Below are positions 26,626 through 36,109 of a stretch of DNA of 64,000 bases, one piece after another. The notes under the pieces are model-generated. The model had not been told where the DNA came from and did not search any database. It worked only from the letters and a program-made list of their open reading frames with translations. The DNA is from Kiritimatiellia bacterium (GTDB lineage Bacteria; Verrucomicrobiota; Kiritimatiellia; PWTM01), in contig JAOACR010000023.1 in the NCBI GenBank assembly GCA_026417735.1, positions 124,001-188,000 of the forward strand. Reading direction: 5' to 3'. How positions within the stretch are numbered: the stretch's first letter is position 1; each line of letters opens with the position of its first letter. The translations under genes and the position numbers were made by a program.

Positions 26626-28563
26626 TCAGCCGATCGACGAACCCGGCGGCAGCTCGCCGTCCACCGTCACCAATCGCAGCCGGTCACCCGACGACGCCGC
26701 CAGCAACATGCCGCGAGATTCGATCCCCCGGATCTTCGCGGGTGCCAGATTCGCAACGACCACAATGGTCCGCCCCACCAGCTCCTCCGCCCGGTAGTGC
26801 TGCGCGATGCCCGCGACGATCGTTCGCCGCTCCGCGCCCAGGTCGATCTCCAGCTTCAGCAGTTTCGAGGTGTTCGGTACCGGCGCCGCGGACAGCACAC
26901 GCGCGGTCCGCAGCTCCGCGCGGCGGAACTCCTCCAGCGAGAGCACGACGCCCTCCGGCGCCGCGGTTGGCGGCTGTCCGGCGGGAGCCGCCGCCGGCGG
27001 AGCCTCCACCCGCGGGAACAGCGGGCCGGTGGCGCGCAGGGGCGCATCCGCCGGAATCGCGGGCGCATCGGCTAGATCCACAGGAGCCGACGGCTCCGCC
27101 GGCAACCCGAGCGCGCCTCTCAGTTCGCCCATCTTGCCGGGCATCACCGGGTGCAGCAGCGTCGCGCAGATCCGCAGCGCCTCCGCCGCCGTCCGCAGCG
27201 TCGCGTGCAGCGGACCCCGGTCTGCCGCTTTCGCCTGGTTCCACGGCGCACGCACCTCAAGATAGCGGTTGATCGCCCGCACCGCCGCAAGCGTCGCCGC
27301 GACGGCTTCATCCAGCCGGTAGCTCGTCAGCATTCCCACGACCGAGCCGCGCGCCGCGTCGAGTGCCGCAGCGAGCTCGCCGGTGGCGGGGTCGTCTGGC
27401 CGGCCGGCCGGGGGCAGACGCCCGCCACAGTAGCGGCCCGCCATCGTCACCAGCCGGCTCAGCAGATTGCCGAGATCGTTCGCAAGGTCGCTGTTGTATC
27501 GGCGGAGAAACGCCGCCTCCGAAAACGACGCGTCCTGGCCCAGTGTCATCTCTGCGACGAGAAAATACCGAAACGCATCCACCCCGTAGCGGCCGACCAT
27601 GTCGAGCGGGTTCACCACGTTGCCGAGCGACTTGCTCATCTTGGTGTCGCCCATCAGCCACCAGCCGTGCGCGAGGATCGTGCGGGGCATCGGCAAACCA
27701 AGTGCTTTCAGCATGGTCGGCCAATACACGCTGTGCGTGGTCAGGATGTCCTTGCCGATGAGCTGCAACGAGACAGGCCACCACCGGCGGAACGTCGCCT
27801 CATCGCGCCCGTAGCCGATCGCAGTGATGTAGTTCAGTAGCGCGTCGAACCACACGTAGCAGACGTAGTCGCGGTCGAAGGGGAGCTCGATGCCCCATTC
27901 GAGCCGGCTCTTCGGCCGCGAAATGCACAGATCCCCCAGCTCCCGCGTGCGCAGGAAGCCGAGCGTTTCATTCCGCCGGAAGTCCGGCCGGATGAAGTCC
28001 GGATGTGACTCGATGTGGTCCAGCAGCCAGTCGCGGTAGGCGCTCATCCGAAAGAAGTAGTTCGTCTCGCGGATCCGCACGATACCGGGCAAGTCTGCCG
28101 GCGAACGCCCGGGTGGCAGGTTCAGGTCACGCTCGGTCACAAACGTCTCGCTACCGACGTCGTACCAGCCGTCGTACTCCGCGCGGTAGATCTCACCCCG
28201 CTCGTACAACTCGCGCAGCACCGCCTGCACCGCGGTCGTATGCCGGGGCTCGGTCGTGCGGATGAAGTCATCATTCGTGATGCCCAGCGTGCGCCACAGT
28301 TCCTGGAAGCGCAGCACCATCCGGTCGGCGTGTTCCTTGGGTGGAATGCCAGCCGCGCGCGCGGCCTGCTGCACTTTCTGCCCGTGTTCGTCGGTGCCGG
28401 TGAGAAAGAACGTCGGCACGCCGAACAGCCGGTGATACCGCGCAAGCACGTCCGCCACAACGGTCGTGTAGGCGTGCCCGATGTGCGGGCGGTCGTTGAC
28501 ATAGTAAATCGGCGTGGTCACGTAGAACCGGTCCACGGGCACACGCTGCCACAGCGAGCTCAT
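26626..28563 (-). CDS. metG: methionine-tRNA ligase
   Basis: A 645-residue class Ia synthetase. The HIGH signature appears as PHIGHAY (residues 26-32), and KMSKS appears in LMGDTKMSKSLGNVVNP. The C-terminal about 110 residues (EEFRRAELRTARVL, TIVAGIAQHYRAEELVG) are the tRNA-binding OB fold that dimerises many MetRS. The zinc knuckle Cys pairs are absent (YDGWYDVGSETFVTE), so this is the zinc-free type. A Pro/Ala-rich linker (about 545-575) joins the parts. The start at 28563 follows GGGAGG and overlaps the epimerase stop (ATGA), so the two are co-transcribed. It charges both initiator and elongator tRNA-Met. Confidence 0.96.
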   Translation of the reverse strand: MSSLWQRVPVDRFYVTTPIYYVNDRPHIGHAYTTVVADVLARYHRLFGVPTFFLTGTDEHGQKVQQAARAAGIPPKEHADRMVLRFQELWRTLGITNDDFIRTTEPRHTTAVQAVLRELYERGEIYRAEYDGWYDVGSETFVTERDLNLPPGRSPADLPGIVRIRETNYFFRMSAYRDWLLDHIESHPDFIRPDFRRNETLGFLRTRELGDLCISRPKSRLEWGIELPFDRDYVCYVWFDALLNYITAIGYGRDEATFRRWWPVSLQLIGKDILTTHSVYWPTMLKALGLPMPRTILAHGWWLMGDTKMSKSLGNVVNPLDMVGRYGVDAFRYFLVAEMTLGQDASFSEAAFLRRYNSDLANDLGNLLSRLVTMAGRYCGGRLPPAGRPDDPATGELAAALDAARGSVVGMLTSYRLDEAVAATLAAVRAINRYLEVRAPWNQAKAADRGPLHATLRTAAEALRICATLLHPVMPGKMGELRGALGLPAEPSAPVDLADAPAIPADAPLRATGPLFPRVEAPPAAAPAGQPPTAAPEGVVLSLEEFRRAELRTARVLSAAPVPNTSKLLKLEIDLGAERRTIVAGIAQHYRAEELVGRTIVVVANLAPAKIRGIESRGMLLAASSGDRLRLVTVDGELPPGSSIG

Positions 28564-29522
28564 CGAACACCTCCCGCCGCAGCCGCCACCCGGCCGCGCC
28601 ACAGCTCCGCCAGGCCGTCCGCAAGCGTGACGCCCGGCTCGAATCCCAGCACCTCACGGATCCGCGAAATGTCCGCCACCGAGTGGCGGACGTCGCCCGG
28701 GCGGGGCGGCTCAAACCGAGGGGCGGGACTGTGGCCGGCCAGCGGCCCCAGCACGCCGAGTACCTCAAGCAGCGAGCTGGCGCGACCGGTGCCGACGTTG
28801 AACACCTCGCCGCGGCCGACCGCCGGCGAGTCCGCGGCGCGTCGAATCGCCGCAACGACGTCCCGCACAAACACAAAGTCCCTCGTCTGCCGGCCATCGC
28901 CGAACACCCGCGGCGGCTCGCCGCGCGCCAGCGCCTCAACAAACCGCGAGATCACGCCCGAATAGGGCGACGACGGATCCTGACGCGGCCCGTACACGTT
29001 GAAGAAGCGCAGCGAAACCGTGCCGAGCCCATACAGCTCCGCATGCACCCGCGCGATCTGCTCGCCGGCCAGCTTCGCCGCCGCATAGGGCGAGGCCGGC
29101 ACCGGTGGCATGTCTTCGCGCTTGGGCAACGTCGGCTCGTTCCCGTAGACCGCGGCGGAACTCGCGCACACGACCCGCCGCACGCCCGCCGCCCGCGCCG
29201 CCTCCAGCACCCGCACTGTTCCCATCACGTTGATCTCGTAGTTCTCCGCCGGCCGTTCCACCGAGTCCGCCACCGACACGAGTGCCGCGAGGTGAACAAC
29301 AACCCCCACCCCGTCCATCGCGGCGGCCAGCTGCGCCTCCGACCGCACATCGCCAACGATCAGATCCACCCGCCCCCGCACGCCGGCGAGGTTCTCCGCA
29401 CGGCCGCTGGACAGGTTGTCGAACGCCCGCACCTCCACGCCGTCGGCGGCCAGCGCCTCGACCAGATGCGAACCTATGAACCCGGCGCCGCCGGTCACCA
29501 GCACGAGGGAACGATCTGGCAT
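28560..29522 (-). CDS. NAD-dependent sugar-nucleotide epimerase/dehydratase
   Basis: A 320-residue extended short-chain dehydrogenase. The NAD site is VTGGAGFIGSHLVEAL near the N-terminus. It is followed by VVHLAALVSVADSVERP, the catalytic YxxxK in SPYAAAKLAGEQIA, and RFFNVYGPRQDPSSPY. The C-terminal GRQTRDFVFVRDVVAAI and VFNVGTGRASSLLEV resemble UDP-glucose 4-epimerase (WbpP/GalE) types. It supplies an epimerised or oxidised UDP- or dTDP-sugar for surface polysaccharide; the exact sugar is unknown. The upstream in-frame extension is not used because the family begins at this Rossmann motif. Confidence 0.88.
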   Translation of the reverse strand: MPDRSLVLVTGGAGFIGSHLVEALAADGVEVRAFDNLSSGRAENLAGVRGRVDLIVGDVRSEAQLAAAMDGVGVVVHLAALVSVADSVERPAENYEINVMGTVRVLEAARAAGVRRVVCASSAAVYGNEPTLPKREDMPPVPASPYAAAKLAGEQIARVHAELYGLGTVSLRFFNVYGPRQDPSSPYSGVISRFVEALARGEPPRVFGDGRQTRDFVFVRDVVAAIRRAADSPAVGRGEVFNVGTGRASSLLEVLGVLGPLAGHSPAPRFEPPRPGDVRHSVADISRIREVLGFEPGVTLADGLAELWRGRVAAAAGGVR

Positions 29523-29556
29523 CGATGTCGCCCAATCCGGGCGTGCAACGGCGCCG

Positions 29557-30441
29557 TCAGGCCCGCGTCGCGTCGAGCACGCCCCGAAAGTATCCCACCG
29601 ACTCGGCGACACCCGGCAGCGGGTCGTTCTCGTCCTTTTCGAACTCGAGACTGCACACGCCGGCGAAGTTGACCTCGCGCAGCGCGCGCACCAGCTCGCG
29701 AATGTCAATGATGCCGCGGCCGAGTTCGACCGTCTTGCCGCTCTTGTCCGCCGCGGTAACGTTCTTCAGGTGGAGATCGTAGATGCGCGTGTGGTGACGA
29801 CGCAGGTCCTCGATCGGGCAGACGCCACCGCGCAGGTTGTGGCCGATGTCAAGACAGATGCCGATGCGGGGATCGAGATCCGCAATCCATTTCATCGTCG
29901 CATCAGCGGTCGCGTACGGGAGGTTGTCCGGCCCGTGGTTGTGGATCGCATAGCGCACGTCGTATTCACGGACCTTGCGCTCCACGTACTTCAGCAGTCG
30001 GGCGGATTCGACGCGCCGCTTCTCCACCGTCTCAAATGGCACACCAATGATGATCTTCACGCCGACCCGCTTCGCATACTCAAACGCCTGGTCCACGGCG
30101 GCCTCGTCGCCCATGTAGATGGGCCCCACACCATACCCGGTCACGCCATACTTGCGGCACAGCTCGTGGAACGCGCGGATGTCCGCTTCGCCCGCGGTCA
30201 GCGGCAGATGAAAGTCCTTGATGCAGAGATAGCGGACGTCCACTCGCTGCAGCATCTTCAGCGTGTCTTCGAGCGAAAACTTCCGGAAGGTGTAACCGGC
30301 CATCCCCAGCCGGAACGGCTCCTCTTTGCTGCCCGCACCGGCGGCCGTGCGCTGATCGGCCGCGACCGTGCGGACAGCTAGCGCGGCCGTTCCCACCACA
30401 GAAGCTCCAACGAACGCGCGACGGCTGAGTGTCGTGGTCAT
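29557..30441 (-). CDS. Tat-exported sugar phosphate isomerase/epimerase-type TIM barrel
   Basis: A 294-residue protein. The N-terminus MTTTLSRRAFVGASVVGTAA is a twin-arginine export signal (SRRAFVG). The AP endonuclease 2-type barrel follows: FRLGMAGYTFRKFSLEDTL, YLCIKDFHLPLTA, YAIHNHGPDN, GICLDIGHNLRGG and VCSLEFEKDEND. His and Glu/Asp metal ligands typical of xylose-isomerase-like TIM barrels are visible. Many such exported members occur in PVC bacteria near glycoside hydrolases, usually with unknown substrates. A keto/aldose isomerase or sugar dehydratase role is inferred. It lies 34 bp before the epimerase gene on the same strand. Confidence 0.85.
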   Translation of the reverse strand: MTTTLSRRAFVGASVVGTAALAVRTVAADQRTAAGAGSKEEPFRLGMAGYTFRKFSLEDTLKMLQRVDVRYLCIKDFHLPLTAGEADIRAFHELCRKYGVTGYGVGPIYMGDEAAVDQAFEYAKRVGVKIIIGVPFETVEKRRVESARLLKYVERKVREYDVRYAIHNHGPDNLPYATADATMKWIADLDPRIGICLDIGHNLRGGVCPIEDLRRHHTRIYDLHLKNVTAADKSGKTVELGRGIIDIRELVRALREVNFAGVCSLEFEKDENDPLPGVAESVGYFRGVLDATRA

Positions 30442-30611
30442 TGCCTGTCTCCGGCTGTCTCGTTCCCACACCGGGCGGTCGAGCCCGGACAAGCTCCGAA
30501 GCATAGCCCCCCCGCTTGCACGCGGTCAAATGCCGCTCCCCCGGCCGACCCCACCTGCCCAAAAACCCAGCGCAGCCTGCTCCCGGCCGCCGCTCGTGCT
30601 CTCCGAGTGAC

Positions 30612-33008
30612 TCAGGGTACCCGGATCGATTCAACCGGTCCGCCGCTCTTCCCCCGGATCCCCCCTTCGATCAGGGTTGCGGCCTCCGGCGAGAGGTGCA
30701 GCGTCAGAGTCAGCTGCACGTCACCCTCTGTCGCCTCGATACGAACGTCCGGCCCCGCGCGATCCCAGTCCACAGCCGCATTGGCATCCACTGCGATCAC
30801 GGCCGCGATGCGGCGCGAAGTGGTTTTCTGCCGCGTCGTGGCGGTGAAATGCCACTGGCGCGGAGGTTCTCGCGGAGCGACCGCGGGGTAGTCCGCCGAC
30901 GGTGGCACCGGCCACCCGTCGGTCTGCTCAAAGCGGAAACCGCCCGCGGTGAAGAGACGCACCCACATCTGCGCCTCTCCCCTCCGGCCGACGACTGTCT
31001 GCGAGCCTTCGTCCAGTTCCATCCGCTCCTTCGCATGCAGCAGCCACTGAAACTCTGCCGGCTGATCGGCCTCCAGCTCGTCCAGCACCACCACCCACGC
31101 CGGCCGCACCAAAAGTAGGTGCCGGCGAAATCGCCGCAGCGCCCCGCGATACGCCGCGCTCGCGTCGCCGAGCACATACCCCCAGCCTGGCCGGCTGCGA
31201 AACTCCACCAGCCGGCCGTTTGCACGAGCGTCGCGAACCACCTGTCCCCGCCCGTTCACCAGCACGCAGTTGTGCGCCACCGTTTGCCGTGTATAGTGCG
31301 CGTGGTGCGGTGCGCCGTAGAACGGAAAGTAGTACCCCGCGGGAATTGCGAGTGCCCGGCCTCCCTTCATGATCACAAAGGAGTTTTGATCCGCGTGGCT
31401 GTGGCTCACCGAGCCGTAGGGCGACGATTTGAACATCACCATGAGATCGCGCTCGGGCCGAGCCAGATCGCTGTGGAACACCGCCCATCCAATTCCCCAC
31501 CAGACGCCGTCCGGCGGCAGGTTCGTTGGCGGCAGAGGTTCGAGATCGTCCGGCAAGACCAGGCCGGCCTGCCAGCCCACGCCGGGCGGCCGGCCGCGGT
31601 GATCGCGCAGCAGTGTCACCCAGCCGCGAGCGGCCGGATCTCGGTACTTCAGCGCGTGAAACTGGATCAGCGCACGCACGCCGGCAGCGCCCTGCGGTAC
31701 CTGCCCCTCCTCACCATCGCCCCATGGCTGAACCTCCCCGAGGGGCGACACGTTGTACATGAAAAACCGCCGGACATCCCGGTAGAATGGGCGCTGCCAC
31801 AGATCGAAGCCGGTCGCCGCGCGCAGCGATTCAAAGGGCAGCAGGTAGATCGTGTTGTACGCCAGTCCGTAGGCGATGCCCTCCGCCCAGCCCCCGTCAG
31901 CGCCCGCCCAGTGGGGAAACACGGTCAGCGCGGCCCTGAGCGCATAGTCCAACCACGCCTCCGCGCGAGGCTCCTCCGCCAGCGCGATCGCGTGCTCCAT
32001 CAGATAGCCCGGCAAACGCCCGTTATGGCTCTCCTCCGGTCGCGCAAGAAAGTCCCACCGCTCCAACCGCCGCAGCATCTGATCGGCCCGTGCCACCAGC
32101 ATCTGGCGCACGCGCTCCCGCTCGGCCCCGTCGAGCAGATCATACAGCCAGTCGAATGCCTGCGCGGCCGACTTCGCCAGACCCAGACCAATCTCGTCAC
32201 CGTACGGTGAAGAGACCGACGAGATCCCCTCCGGATCCCACTCCGTGGCGCCCAACAGCAGCGCCTTTGCGGCTTCTCCGTACCGCCGCTCGCCCGAGAG
32301 CAGATACATCAGCGCCAGCGCGGTCATTCCCTCATCGTGGTACCGCCGCATCCGGCGAAACGCCTCAACATAGGCCAGCCGTCTCGCCGCAGGATCGGAG
32401 AGCTTGTCGTAATCGGGCTCGGACGGCGGTTTCAAATTGAGCGCTGAATCCGCTGCACCTCTCAGGGACGCAAAAGCCTCACGTCGCGTCGTCGCGAGCG
32501 TTGCGCGTACCGCCTCAAGCTGCGCACGCGGGAACAGCAGACGTGGACGTTCTCGTGGGACGCGTGCGAGCAGCACCGACGCCGGAACCCATGGCTGTGC
32601 GACCGCGTTCGACGCGATCACAAACGTTTGCGGGGCGCGCACGGCCAACACATAGCCCTTCGCATCCAACGCCTGCACCTCCCAGCGGTACGGTCCCGGC
32701 GCCAGCACAACCGACGGCACGTGCACCGGCTCGCTTAGCGCCGGCGACTCATACACCGCAGCGCCGCGCGAGTCCGTGATCCGCAGGCGGTATCGCACGC
32801 GGCCGCGGGGCCCCGCCGGCCACCAGCAAAAGCCGGGCGGCGAGATCTCGAGCAGCTCGTCCTCCGCTGGCCGGGGGAAGCACGCGCCCTCGGGCCGCTC
32901 TGTCGGAAACGCAACCTCCGCGGCGGACGCCGCAGCCATCGCCACCGTAACCAGCCAGGCGGTACATCTCCGAGCCTCGCGCCCGCCACTGCGCCCCGGC
33001 CACCGCAT
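30612..33008 (-). CDS. secreted heparinase II/III-like polysaccharide lyase
   Basis: A 798-residue secreted protein. The start at 33008 is chosen because GGAG precedes it by four bases and it gives a shorter signal n-region; an in-frame ATG at 33032 is also possible. The N-terminal part (PRPAEDELLEISPPGFCWWP, YRWEVQALDAKGYVL) is a DUF4962-like beta domain. An (alpha/alpha) toroid follows from about residue 170, including DEGMTALALMYLLSGE and EESHNGRLPGYLMEHAI. The heparinase II/III beta-sandwich has SSPYGSVSHSHADQNSFVI, whose His is a candidate metal or catalytic residue, and YTRQTVAHNCVLVNG. Uronate-containing glycans are the usual substrates; the exact one is not known. It is divergent from the GH50-like gene. 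Confidence 0.87.
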   Translation of the reverse strand: MRWPGRSGGREARRCTAWLVTVAMAAASAAEVAFPTERPEGACFPRPAEDELLEISPPGFCWWPAGPRGRVRYRLRITDSRGAAVYESPALSEPVHVPSVVLAPGPYRWEVQALDAKGYVLAVRAPQTFVIASNAVAQPWVPASVLLARVPRERPRLLFPRAQLEAVRATLATTRREAFASLRGAADSALNLKPPSEPDYDKLSDPAARRLAYVEAFRRMRRYHDEGMTALALMYLLSGERRYGEAAKALLLGATEWDPEGISSVSSPYGDEIGLGLAKSAAQAFDWLYDLLDGAERERVRQMLVARADQMLRRLERWDFLARPEESHNGRLPGYLMEHAIALAEEPRAEAWLDYALRAALTVFPHWAGADGGWAEGIAYGLAYNTIYLLPFESLRAATGFDLWQRPFYRDVRRFFMYNVSPLGEVQPWGDGEEGQVPQGAAGVRALIQFHALKYRDPAARGWVTLLRDHRGRPPGVGWQAGLVLPDDLEPLPPTNLPPDGVWWGIGWAVFHSDLARPERDLMVMFKSSPYGSVSHSHADQNSFVIMKGGRALAIPAGYYFPFYGAPHHAHYTRQTVAHNCVLVNGRGQVVRDARANGRLVEFRSRPGWGYVLGDASAAYRGALRRFRRHLLLVRPAWVVVLDELEADQPAEFQWLLHAKERMELDEGSQTVVGRRGEAQMWVRLFTAGGFRFEQTDGWPVPPSADYPAVAPREPPRQWHFTATTRQKTTSRRIAAVIAVDANAAVDWDRAGPDVRIEATEGDVQLTLTLHLSPEAATLIEGGIRGKSGGPVESIRVP

Positions 33009-33250
33009 TTCACTCCGACCGGCTCTGTTCATCGCACGTCACCCAGCCGCGCACCGGCAGCTGCCGCCGCAAAATTGAAGCACCTGGCCCCGCACACGTC
33101 CGGCCGGCGGCCGCCCGACACTGGCCGGGGCGGTGGTCAGCGATCCACCGGCCTCTTCGACCGTTCTCATGCGACCGCGCATCAACGAATACGCGCTCGA
33201 CCGGCCTTGCGGCAAACCCTATCGTATGCGGCACCGGGGAGAACCCAATA

Positions 33251-35305
33251 ATGACCTGCACACACTGGAGCACGACGTTGCTCATGCTTGTCGCCGTTGG
33301 GGGTGTGGCCGCCGCGGACGCGGTGTCGCTGATTCGTGGGCCCGACAGCCCTTCGCCTTCCCCCACTGGCGCCAGGATCGAGCCGCGTCCCGACGGCGGC
33401 TGGCGAGTCCTCCCGCTGAAGACGACCCGCCATCCCGGCATCGAGTGGCGGCCCACCTCACCCTGGAACCTTGCGGCACGCACCGCGCTGCAGGTGCGCG
33501 TCGCCAATCCCACGCCTGAGCCGATCCGCATTTCCGTGCGGCTGGATGACGTCGCAACGCTGGGCGCCGAGCCCAAACTGCAGCGCGCCGCCACCGTTCC
33601 GCCCCGCGCGACCGGCGAGCTTGCCGTCGTTTTCACCTCGCGCCCCTACGACACCGACCATCCTCAGTCCCTCATCGGCATGCGCGGTTGGCCGGGCGAC
33701 TGGCCGGTGGATCGTTCTTCGCTCGTGCGGTGCTGGGTGTTCGGCGAGGCGCGAACCAGTGCGGTGTTCGAAGTCCTGGACGTTCTCGCGCTGGGCTCAA
33801 CCACGGTGATTCCGACCAACCGCTTCTTTCCCTTCATTGATCGTTTCGGCCAGTTTCTTCACGCTGACTGGCCCGGAAAGACGCTCCACGAGGATGATCT
33901 CGTGAAGAGCCTTCTTGAGGAGCGCCGCGAGCTCGCAGCTCACCCCCCTCCGGCCGACCGCGACGATTGGGGGGCGTGGACCGGCGGGCCGGCGCTCTCG
34001 ACCGGCCGGTTCTTCCGCATCGAGCGCCATGACGGCCGCTGGTGGTTTGTGGCGCCGTCGGGACGGCTGTTTTGGTCGCTCGGCGTGAACTGCGTCCGCG
34101 CCGAGGCGCCTACCCCGGTCACCGACCGCGAGTTCTATTTTGCGGATCTGCCGCCGTCCAACTCGCCCTTCGCCCGTTTCTACGGCCGCAGTTCCTGGGC
34201 GCCACACGGCTGGTACAGCAACCGCACGTACCGAACCTACGATTTTGCGGCCGCCAACCTCCTGCGAAAACACGGCCAGATGTGGAATGAGGCATGGGTG
34301 GATCACACGCTTGACCGGCTCCCGAGTTGGGGTTGGACCACGATCGCGAACTGGTCCGCACCCGAGGTCACCCGGCGGCGCCGTCTGCCCTACACGTACA
34401 ACGCTTCGTTCGCTTCACCCCCGATTGAAGGCTCCCACGGTTACTGGGGCAAGTTTCCGGATCCATTCGCGGCTGGGTTCCGCGAGGGTGCACGCCGGGC
34501 GATGGAGACGGCGACGCGCGAGGGAGCGGTCGGAGACCCCTGGTGCCTCGGTTTCTTCATCCACAACGAGCTCGGGTGGGGCCGCCCGGAGGACCTCGGC
34601 GCCGCGGCGCTGCGGTCTCCGCCGACGCAGCCCGCGCGAACTGCTGCGGTCGCCCGGTTGCGCGCGCGACACGCGGACGACCTGGCAAGGCTGAACGCTG
34701 CCTGGCGGACCACATTCGACGATTGGGACCGCGTTGTCCCGCCGTCTCCGCCGATGACTGCGGCCGCCAGCAATGACCTGGCCGAACTGACTGCGCTGAT
34801 CGCCGATCAGTACTTTCGCGTGATCGCCGGCGAGGTTCGGCGCGCAGCACCTGGGCAAATGTACTTCGGATGCCGGTTCGCGTGGGTGAACGAGCTGGCG
34901 ATCCGTGCTGCGGCCGCCCACTGCGATGTGATCAGCTTCAACCGCTACACTTGGACACTCGACGACTTTCGGCTGCCGGCCGGCGTCGACCGGCCGGTGA
35001 TTGTCGGCGAGTTTCACTTCGGTGCGCTCGACCGGGGTCCGTTCCATCCCGGTCTTCGGGCGGCTGCCGACCAGCATGACCGCGCCGCGAAGTTCCAGGC
35101 CTATGTCCGCAGCGCGTTGCGCCATCCCAACATTGTCGGTGTCCACTGGTTCCAGTACCGCGACCAACCGACCACCGGGCGGGGCGACGGCGAGAACTAT
35201 CAGATCGGTCTGGTGGACATTTGTGACACGCCATACCCCGAGCTGCGCGCGGCGTCGCGTGCGCTGGGCGCGGAGATGTACCGCGTGCGCGCTGGACTGC
35301 AATGA
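33251..35305 (+). CDS. secreted GH50 beta-agarase-like glycoside hydrolase
   Basis: A 684-residue secreted protein with signal MTCTHWSTTLLMLVAVGGVAA. The N-terminal beta sandwich (about 30-200) precedes a TIM barrel. Likely acid/base Glu440 lies in LGFFIHNELGWGRPEDL and nucleophile Glu587 in VIVGEFHFGALDRGPFHPG. Both motifs closely resemble GH50 agarases as I remember them (xxNELSWG and GEFHFG). FYGRSSWAPHGWYSNRTYRT and NIVGVHWFQYRDQPTTGR also fit. GH50 enzymes cleave agarose or related galactans. Sequence alone does not prove that substrate here. GGGGAG precedes the start. Confidence 0.85.
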   Translation: MTCTHWSTTLLMLVAVGGVAAADAVSLIRGPDSPSPSPTGARIEPRPDGGWRVLPLKTTRHPGIEWRPTSPWNLAARTALQVRVANPTPEPIRISVRLDDVATLGAEPKLQRAATVPPRATGELAVVFTSRPYDTDHPQSLIGMRGWPGDWPVDRSSLVRCWVFGEARTSAVFEVLDVLALGSTTVIPTNRFFPFIDRFGQFLHADWPGKTLHEDDLVKSLLEERRELAAHPPPADRDDWGAWTGGPALSTGRFFRIERHDGRWWFVAPSGRLFWSLGVNCVRAEAPTPVTDREFYFADLPPSNSPFARFYGRSSWAPHGWYSNRTYRTYDFAAANLLRKHGQMWNEAWVDHTLDRLPSWGWTTIANWSAPEVTRRRRLPYTYNASFASPPIEGSHGYWGKFPDPFAAGFREGARRAMETATREGAVGDPWCLGFFIHNELGWGRPEDLGAAALRSPPTQPARTAAVARLRARHADDLARLNAAWRTTFDDWDRVVPPSPPMTAAASNDLAELTALIADQYFRVIAGEVRRAAPGQMYFGCRFAWVNELAIRAAAAHCDVISFNRYTWTLDDFRLPAGVDRPVIVGEFHFGALDRGPFHPGLRAAADQHDRAAKFQAYVRSALRHPNIVGVHWFQYRDQPTTGRGDGENYQIGLVDICDTPYPELRAASRALGAEMYRVRAGLQ

Positions 35306-35327
35306 TCGCGGCGGTCTCGGGGAGCCC

Positions 35328-36047
35328 TTAGCCGGCCCGCAGCAGTTCCTCCTCCGCCCGGCGAACCGCATCCAGCATCTCGCCGGCGCTCGCCGCTTCG
35401 CGCAACCATGTCAGCAGGTCGGTGTGATGGCAGATCGCGCAGACGCGCGCAAGGACCGGCAGATGAAGGGACGGGTCGTCGAGCGCCAGCAGAAAGAAAA
35501 TGTCGGTGAGGCCGCCGTCCGGCCCGCCGAACGGCACCGGTTGGCGGGTGCGCGCCAGCAGCACAAATGATTCCGCGAACAGCCATTCCCGATGGTGCTC
35601 CGGATGCGGCACCGCAACGCCGCCGGCAAGTGCAGTGGAGCCGGCCGCCTCGCGTGCCTCCAGCGACGAGAGGAGCGCTACCGCATCGGTCACCAGACCG
35701 GTGCGCGCCGCAAACAAGCTCAGCTCCCGCAGCACCGAGGGCTGCGTTCGGGCGTCCAGCGCCGGTTCCACGCGTGCGGCCCCCAGCAGATCGGTGACCC
35801 GCAGCGCGGCATCGCCGCGCGCCGCACGTCGTTGGCGCACATCCTGCTCCAGCGCACGCAGCCTCGGCGGTGCAAGGCCGAGCACCCGTCTCGATGCCCA
35901 TCCGTCGAGGTGCGCCCTGCGGAACACCACGCGCCCGCCGGTTTGTTCGCAGGGAATCTCCCCCGCCCGGATCAGTTGCCGGACTTCATCCTCGGAGACA
36001 TGCAGATACTCTGCCGCCTCCCGTATCCCGAGCGTTCGATGCGGCAT
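35328..36047 (-). CDS. HTH-EIIA fusion: excisionase-type helix-turn-helix with fructose-type PTS EIIA domain
   Basis: A 239-residue two-domain protein. The N-terminal helix-turn-helix (about 5-65: TLGIREAAEYLHVSEDEVRQ and VVFRRAHLDGWASR) is a MerR/excisionase-like DNA-binding fold. The C-terminal about 140 residues form a fructose/mannitol-type EIIA: ELSLFAARTGLVTDAVALLS, the phospho-His148 in AGGVAVPHPEHHREWLF, and LTDIFFLLALDDPSLHLP. It probably reads PTS phosphorylation state and controls transcription rather than transporting sugar, since no EIIB or EIIC gene is near. It converges on the GH50 gene with 22 bp between them. ATG 36047 is preferred to a GTG 13 codons upstream. Confidence 0.82.
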   Translation of the reverse strand: MPHRTLGIREAAEYLHVSEDEVRQLIRAGEIPCEQTGGRVVFRRAHLDGWASRRVLGLAPPRLRALEQDVRQRRAARGDAALRVTDLLGAARVEPALDARTQPSVLRELSLFAARTGLVTDAVALLSSLEAREAAGSTALAGGVAVPHPEHHREWLFAESFVLLARTRQPVPFGGPDGGLTDIFFLLALDDPSLHLPVLARVCAICHHTDLLTWLREAASAGEMLDAVRRAEEELLRAG

Positions 36048-36109
36048 GTGCAGACCGGACCATCGCCGGCCCTTCGATGATACCACGGCGGCCGCCGCGT
36101 TCGCAGCGT

